Of a DNA stretch of 64,000 nt, positions 61,601 to 64,000 are shown one piece after another. The notes under the pieces are model-generated. The model was given only the letters and a program-made list of their open reading frames with translations. It was not told the DNA's origin and did no database searches. Source of the stretch: Manis javanica. Its lineage: Eukaryota > Chordata > Mammalia > Pholidota > Manidae. The number at the start of each line of letters is the position of its first letter. Within the stretch, counting starts at the first letter, position 1. The DNA is taken from positions 131,307,213 through 131,371,212 of the forward strand of contig NC_133174.1 of NCBI RefSeq assembly GCF_040802235.1, given 5' to 3'. Both the position numbers and the translations under genes were made by a program.

Positions 61601-62463
61601 GTCCCACAGAAGTTGGGGCTTTGTGTTGTTGTTGTCATTTGTTTCCATATATTCCTTGATCTCTATTTTGATTTGTTCGTTGATCCATTGATTATTTAGG
61701 AACATGTTGTTAAGCCTCCATGTTTTTGTGAGCCTTTTTGTTTTCTTTGTAGAATTTATTTCTAGTTTTATACTTTTGTGGTCTGAAAAGTTGGTTGGTT
61801 GAATTTCCATCTTTTCGAATTTACTGAGGCTCTTTTTGTGGGCTAGTATGTGGTCTATTCTGGAGAATGTTCCATGTGCACTTGAGAAGAATGTATATCC
61901 TGTTGCTTTTGGATGTAGAGTTCTATAGATGTCTATTAGGTCCATCTGTTCTAGTGTATTGTTCAGTGCCTCTGTGTCCTTACTTATTTTCTGCCCAGTG
62001 GATCTATCCTTTGGGGTGAGTTGTGTGTTGAAGTCTCCTAAAATGAATGCATTGCAGTCTATTTCCCCCTTTAGTTCTGTTAGTATTTGTTTCACATATG
62101 CTGGTGCTCCTGTTTGGGTGCATATATTTTTAGAATGGTTATATCCTCTTGTTGGACTGAGCCCTTTATCATTATGTAGTGTCCTTCTTTATCTCTTGTT
62201 ACTTTCTTTGTTTTGAAATCTATTTTGTCTGATATTAGTACTGCAACCCCTGCTTTCTTCTCGCTGTTGTTTGCCTGAAATATGTTGTTCCATCCCTTGA
62301 CTTTTAGTCTGTGCATGTCTTTGGGTTTGAGGTGAGTTTCTTGTAAGCAGCATATAGATGGGCCTTGCTTTTTTATCCATTCTATTACTCTGTGTCTTTT
62401 GATTGGTGCATTAAATCCATTTACGTTCAGGGTGACTATTGAAAGATATATACTTATTGCCAT
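58642..62463 (-). pseudogene. L1 ORF2 of copy C, disrupted
   Basis: From the ATG at 62,463 to the stop at 58,642-58,644 (1,274 codons' length). Open pieces lie at 62,463-62,092, 62,095-61,211, 61,183-60,863, 60,686-60,258, 60,140-59,688 and 59,616-58,642, so several stops and frameshifts have accumulated. The FADD active site is readable near 60,363. The C-terminal cysteine motif ([15 protein letters not shown]) is intact. Confidence 0.9.
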
Positions 62464-62659
62464 TTCAGGCTTAGGTTCATGGTTACCAAAGGTTCAAGGT
62501 TAGCCTCTTTAGTATCTTACTGCCTAACTTAGCTCGTTTATTGAGCTGTTCTATACACTGTCTGGAGGTTCTTTTCTTCTCTCCCTTCTTATTCCTCCTC
62601 CTCCGTTCTTCATATGTTGTGTGTTTTGTTCTGTGCTCTTTTTAGGAGTGCTCCCATCT

Positions 62660-63513
62660 AGAGAAGTCCTTGTAGATGCCCTGTAGAGGTGGTTTGTGGG
62701 TGGCAAATTCCCTCATCTTTTGCTTGTCTGGGAATGGTTTAATCACTCCTTAATATTTAAATGATAATCGTGCTGTATACAGTATCCTTGGTTCAAGGCG
62801 CTTCTGTTTTATTGCATTAAATATGTCATGCCATTCTCTTCTGGCCTGTAAGGTCTCTGTCGAGAAGTCTGATGATAGCCTGATGGGTTTTCCTTTATAG
62901 GTGACCTTTTTCTCTCTAGCTGCCTTTAAAACTCTTTCCTTTTCCTTGATTTTTGCCATTTTAATTATTATGTGTCTTGGTGTTGTCCTCTTTGGGTCCT
63001 TTCTGTTGGGAGTTCTGTGTGTTTCCATGGTCTATTCGATTATTTCCTCCCCCAGTTTGGGGAAGTTTTCAGCAATTATTTCTTAAAGACACTTTCTATC
63101 CCTTTTTCTCTCTCTTCTTCTTCTGGTACCGCTATAATACAGGTATTGTTCCTTTTGGATTGGTCACACAGTTCTCTTAATATTGTTTCATTCCTGGAGA
63201 TCCTTTTATCTCTCTCTATGTCAGCTTCTATGCGTTCCTGTTCTCTGGTTTCTATTCCATCAATGGCCTCTTTCATCTTATCCATTCTGCTTATAAATCC
63301 TTCCAGAGTTTGTTTCACTTCTGTAATCTCCTTCCTGGCATCTGTGATCTCTCTCTGGACTTCATCCCATTGCTCTTGCATATTTTTCTGCATCTCTGTC
63401 AGCATGTTCATGATTTTTGTTTTGAATTCTTTTTCCGGAAGACTGGTTAGGTCTATCTCCTTCTCTGGTGTTGTCTCGATGATCTTGGTTTGCCTGTAAT
63501 TTTGCCTTTTCAT
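62660..63513 (-). pseudogene. L1 ORF1 of copy C, disrupted
   Basis: ATG at 63,511-63,513 (MKRQNYRQTKI). The coiled coil and RRM are open to a break at about 63,076 (after GIESVFKK), and the C-terminal domain is open at 63,028-62,750 and ends in a stop after ARLSFKY. Only one QKNMQEQWDEV segment is present, against two related segments in copy B. Confidence 0.85.
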
Positions 63514-64000
63514 TGTGATAGTAATAGTTTGCAGAGCTGGACAAGTGACAGCTGTATGAACTTCCCTTCTTGTTGGTTTGTGGCCTTCCTCTCCTGGGAG
63601 AACAGCAACCTCTGGTGGCTTGTACTGGGCAGCTGCGTGCAGACAGGTCTTCTGATTCATGCCCGGCTGCTATGGTGTTTATCTCCGCTGTTGGAATGGG
63701 CGTGGCCTGCCTCGGGCTCATGCTCCAAAATGGTGGAGCCTCATTGGAGGGCGAGCGGCCGGGAGGCTATTTATCTCTGTGAGGGGCCTCTGTGCTCCCT
63801 GTTGCCCAGGTAGTTAGAGTGTTCAGAGATCCCCAGATTCCCTGCCTCTGAACTAAGTGTCCCAGGACACTTCGGTCTGGTTTTGGGATCCCTGTCCCTT
63901 TAAGACTTTCAAAAAGCACTCGCTTTTCTTTGTCCCAGAGGCGCCAGCTGTGGGACCCACTCACAGGTCTTACTGTCCTGCTTCCCTAGTTTCCAGGACC
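63514..64000 (-). promoter_or_regulatory. L1 5' UTR of copy C (partial)
   Basis: GC-rich. Positions 63,890-63,925 hold the CCCTGTCCCTTTAAGACTTTC..AAAAAGCACTCGC core of the copy B monomer, and TTTGTCCCAGAGGCG follows, so an array may continue beyond the window. Confidence 0.65.

Larger units (their letters stand above)
56481..64000 (-). mobile_element. L1 copy C: L1 plus retroviral 3' end chimera (runs off the window)
   Basis: Same order and strand as copy B: poly(A) (T run 56,481-56,492), truncated LTR, env remnant, internal A tract, L1 3' UTR, ORF2, ORF1 and the first ~490 bp of 5' UTR before the window ends. Sequence is close to copy B throughout. Its 5' end and target duplications cannot be assessed. 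Confidence 0.92.

Noticed and set aside
1..64000. tRNA, rRNA or snRNA genes
   Set aside because: Scanned by eye for tRNA box A/B patterns and known small-RNA cores; none found outside MIR-derived, tRNA-related SINE sequence.

Overview
This window is nuclear DNA from a placental mammal. It holds L1 retrotransposons of several ages, MIR and MER5-type fossils, an ERV-L remnant and a processed copy of the vertebrate cohesin acetyltransferase gene ESCO2. I saw no Alu- or rodent B1-type SINE by eye, and I cannot name the species or order from sequence alone. No multi-exon host gene could be recognised. Almost all long open frames are L1 ORF2 or its antisense shadow.

Layout. 1-2.9 kb: an ERV-L pol remnant (integrase, then dUTPase-like) and its 3' end, carrying a small patchwork insertion. 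3.3-3.7 kb: AT-rich simple DNA. 4.7-8.2 kb and 10.9-11.8 kb: ancient repeats and an old L1, split by a complete ESCO2 retrocopy (8,230-10,872) that keeps an uninterrupted 613-codon frame, poly(A) and 13-bp target duplications. 11.8-12.6 and 20.4-21.3 kb: a second old L1 split by L1 copy A. 12.6-20.4 kb: copy A (+). 21.3-25.4 kb: unassigned DNA with MIR, MER5 and L1 scraps. 25.4-31.8 kb: copy D (+), a decayed conventional L1 with target duplications and a nested L1 3'-end insertion. 31.9-36.4 kb: old L1s, one with a degenerate tandem 5' UTR. 36.4-46.8 kb: mostly unassigned DNA with scattered MIR/MER5/L1 scraps. 47.3-56.0 kb: copy B (-), full length. 56.5-64.0 kb: copy C (-), running off the window.

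The main discovery candidate is the shape of copies A, B and C. Each is an L1 (5' UTR, ORF1, ORF2, ordinary L1 3' UTR) followed, across a shared internal A-rich tract, by the same ~1.8 kb of an endogenous retrovirus: an env 3' remnant, a purine tract, and an LTR cut off about 19 nt after its AATAAA, then poly(A). Copy B is flanked over its whole 8.7 kb by a perfect 16-bp target duplication. The chimera therefore moved as one RNA, processed at the retroviral LTR poly(A) site. The simplest reading is a multiplying L1 lineage that fixed a 3' transduction of a retroviral 3' end. Copy B also carries a ~209-bp tandem promoter-like array in its 5' UTR, and A, B and D all have outward-reading antisense frames at their 5' ends.

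Limits: everything was read by eye. Family names rest on recognised motifs, and old-repeat boundaries are approximate.
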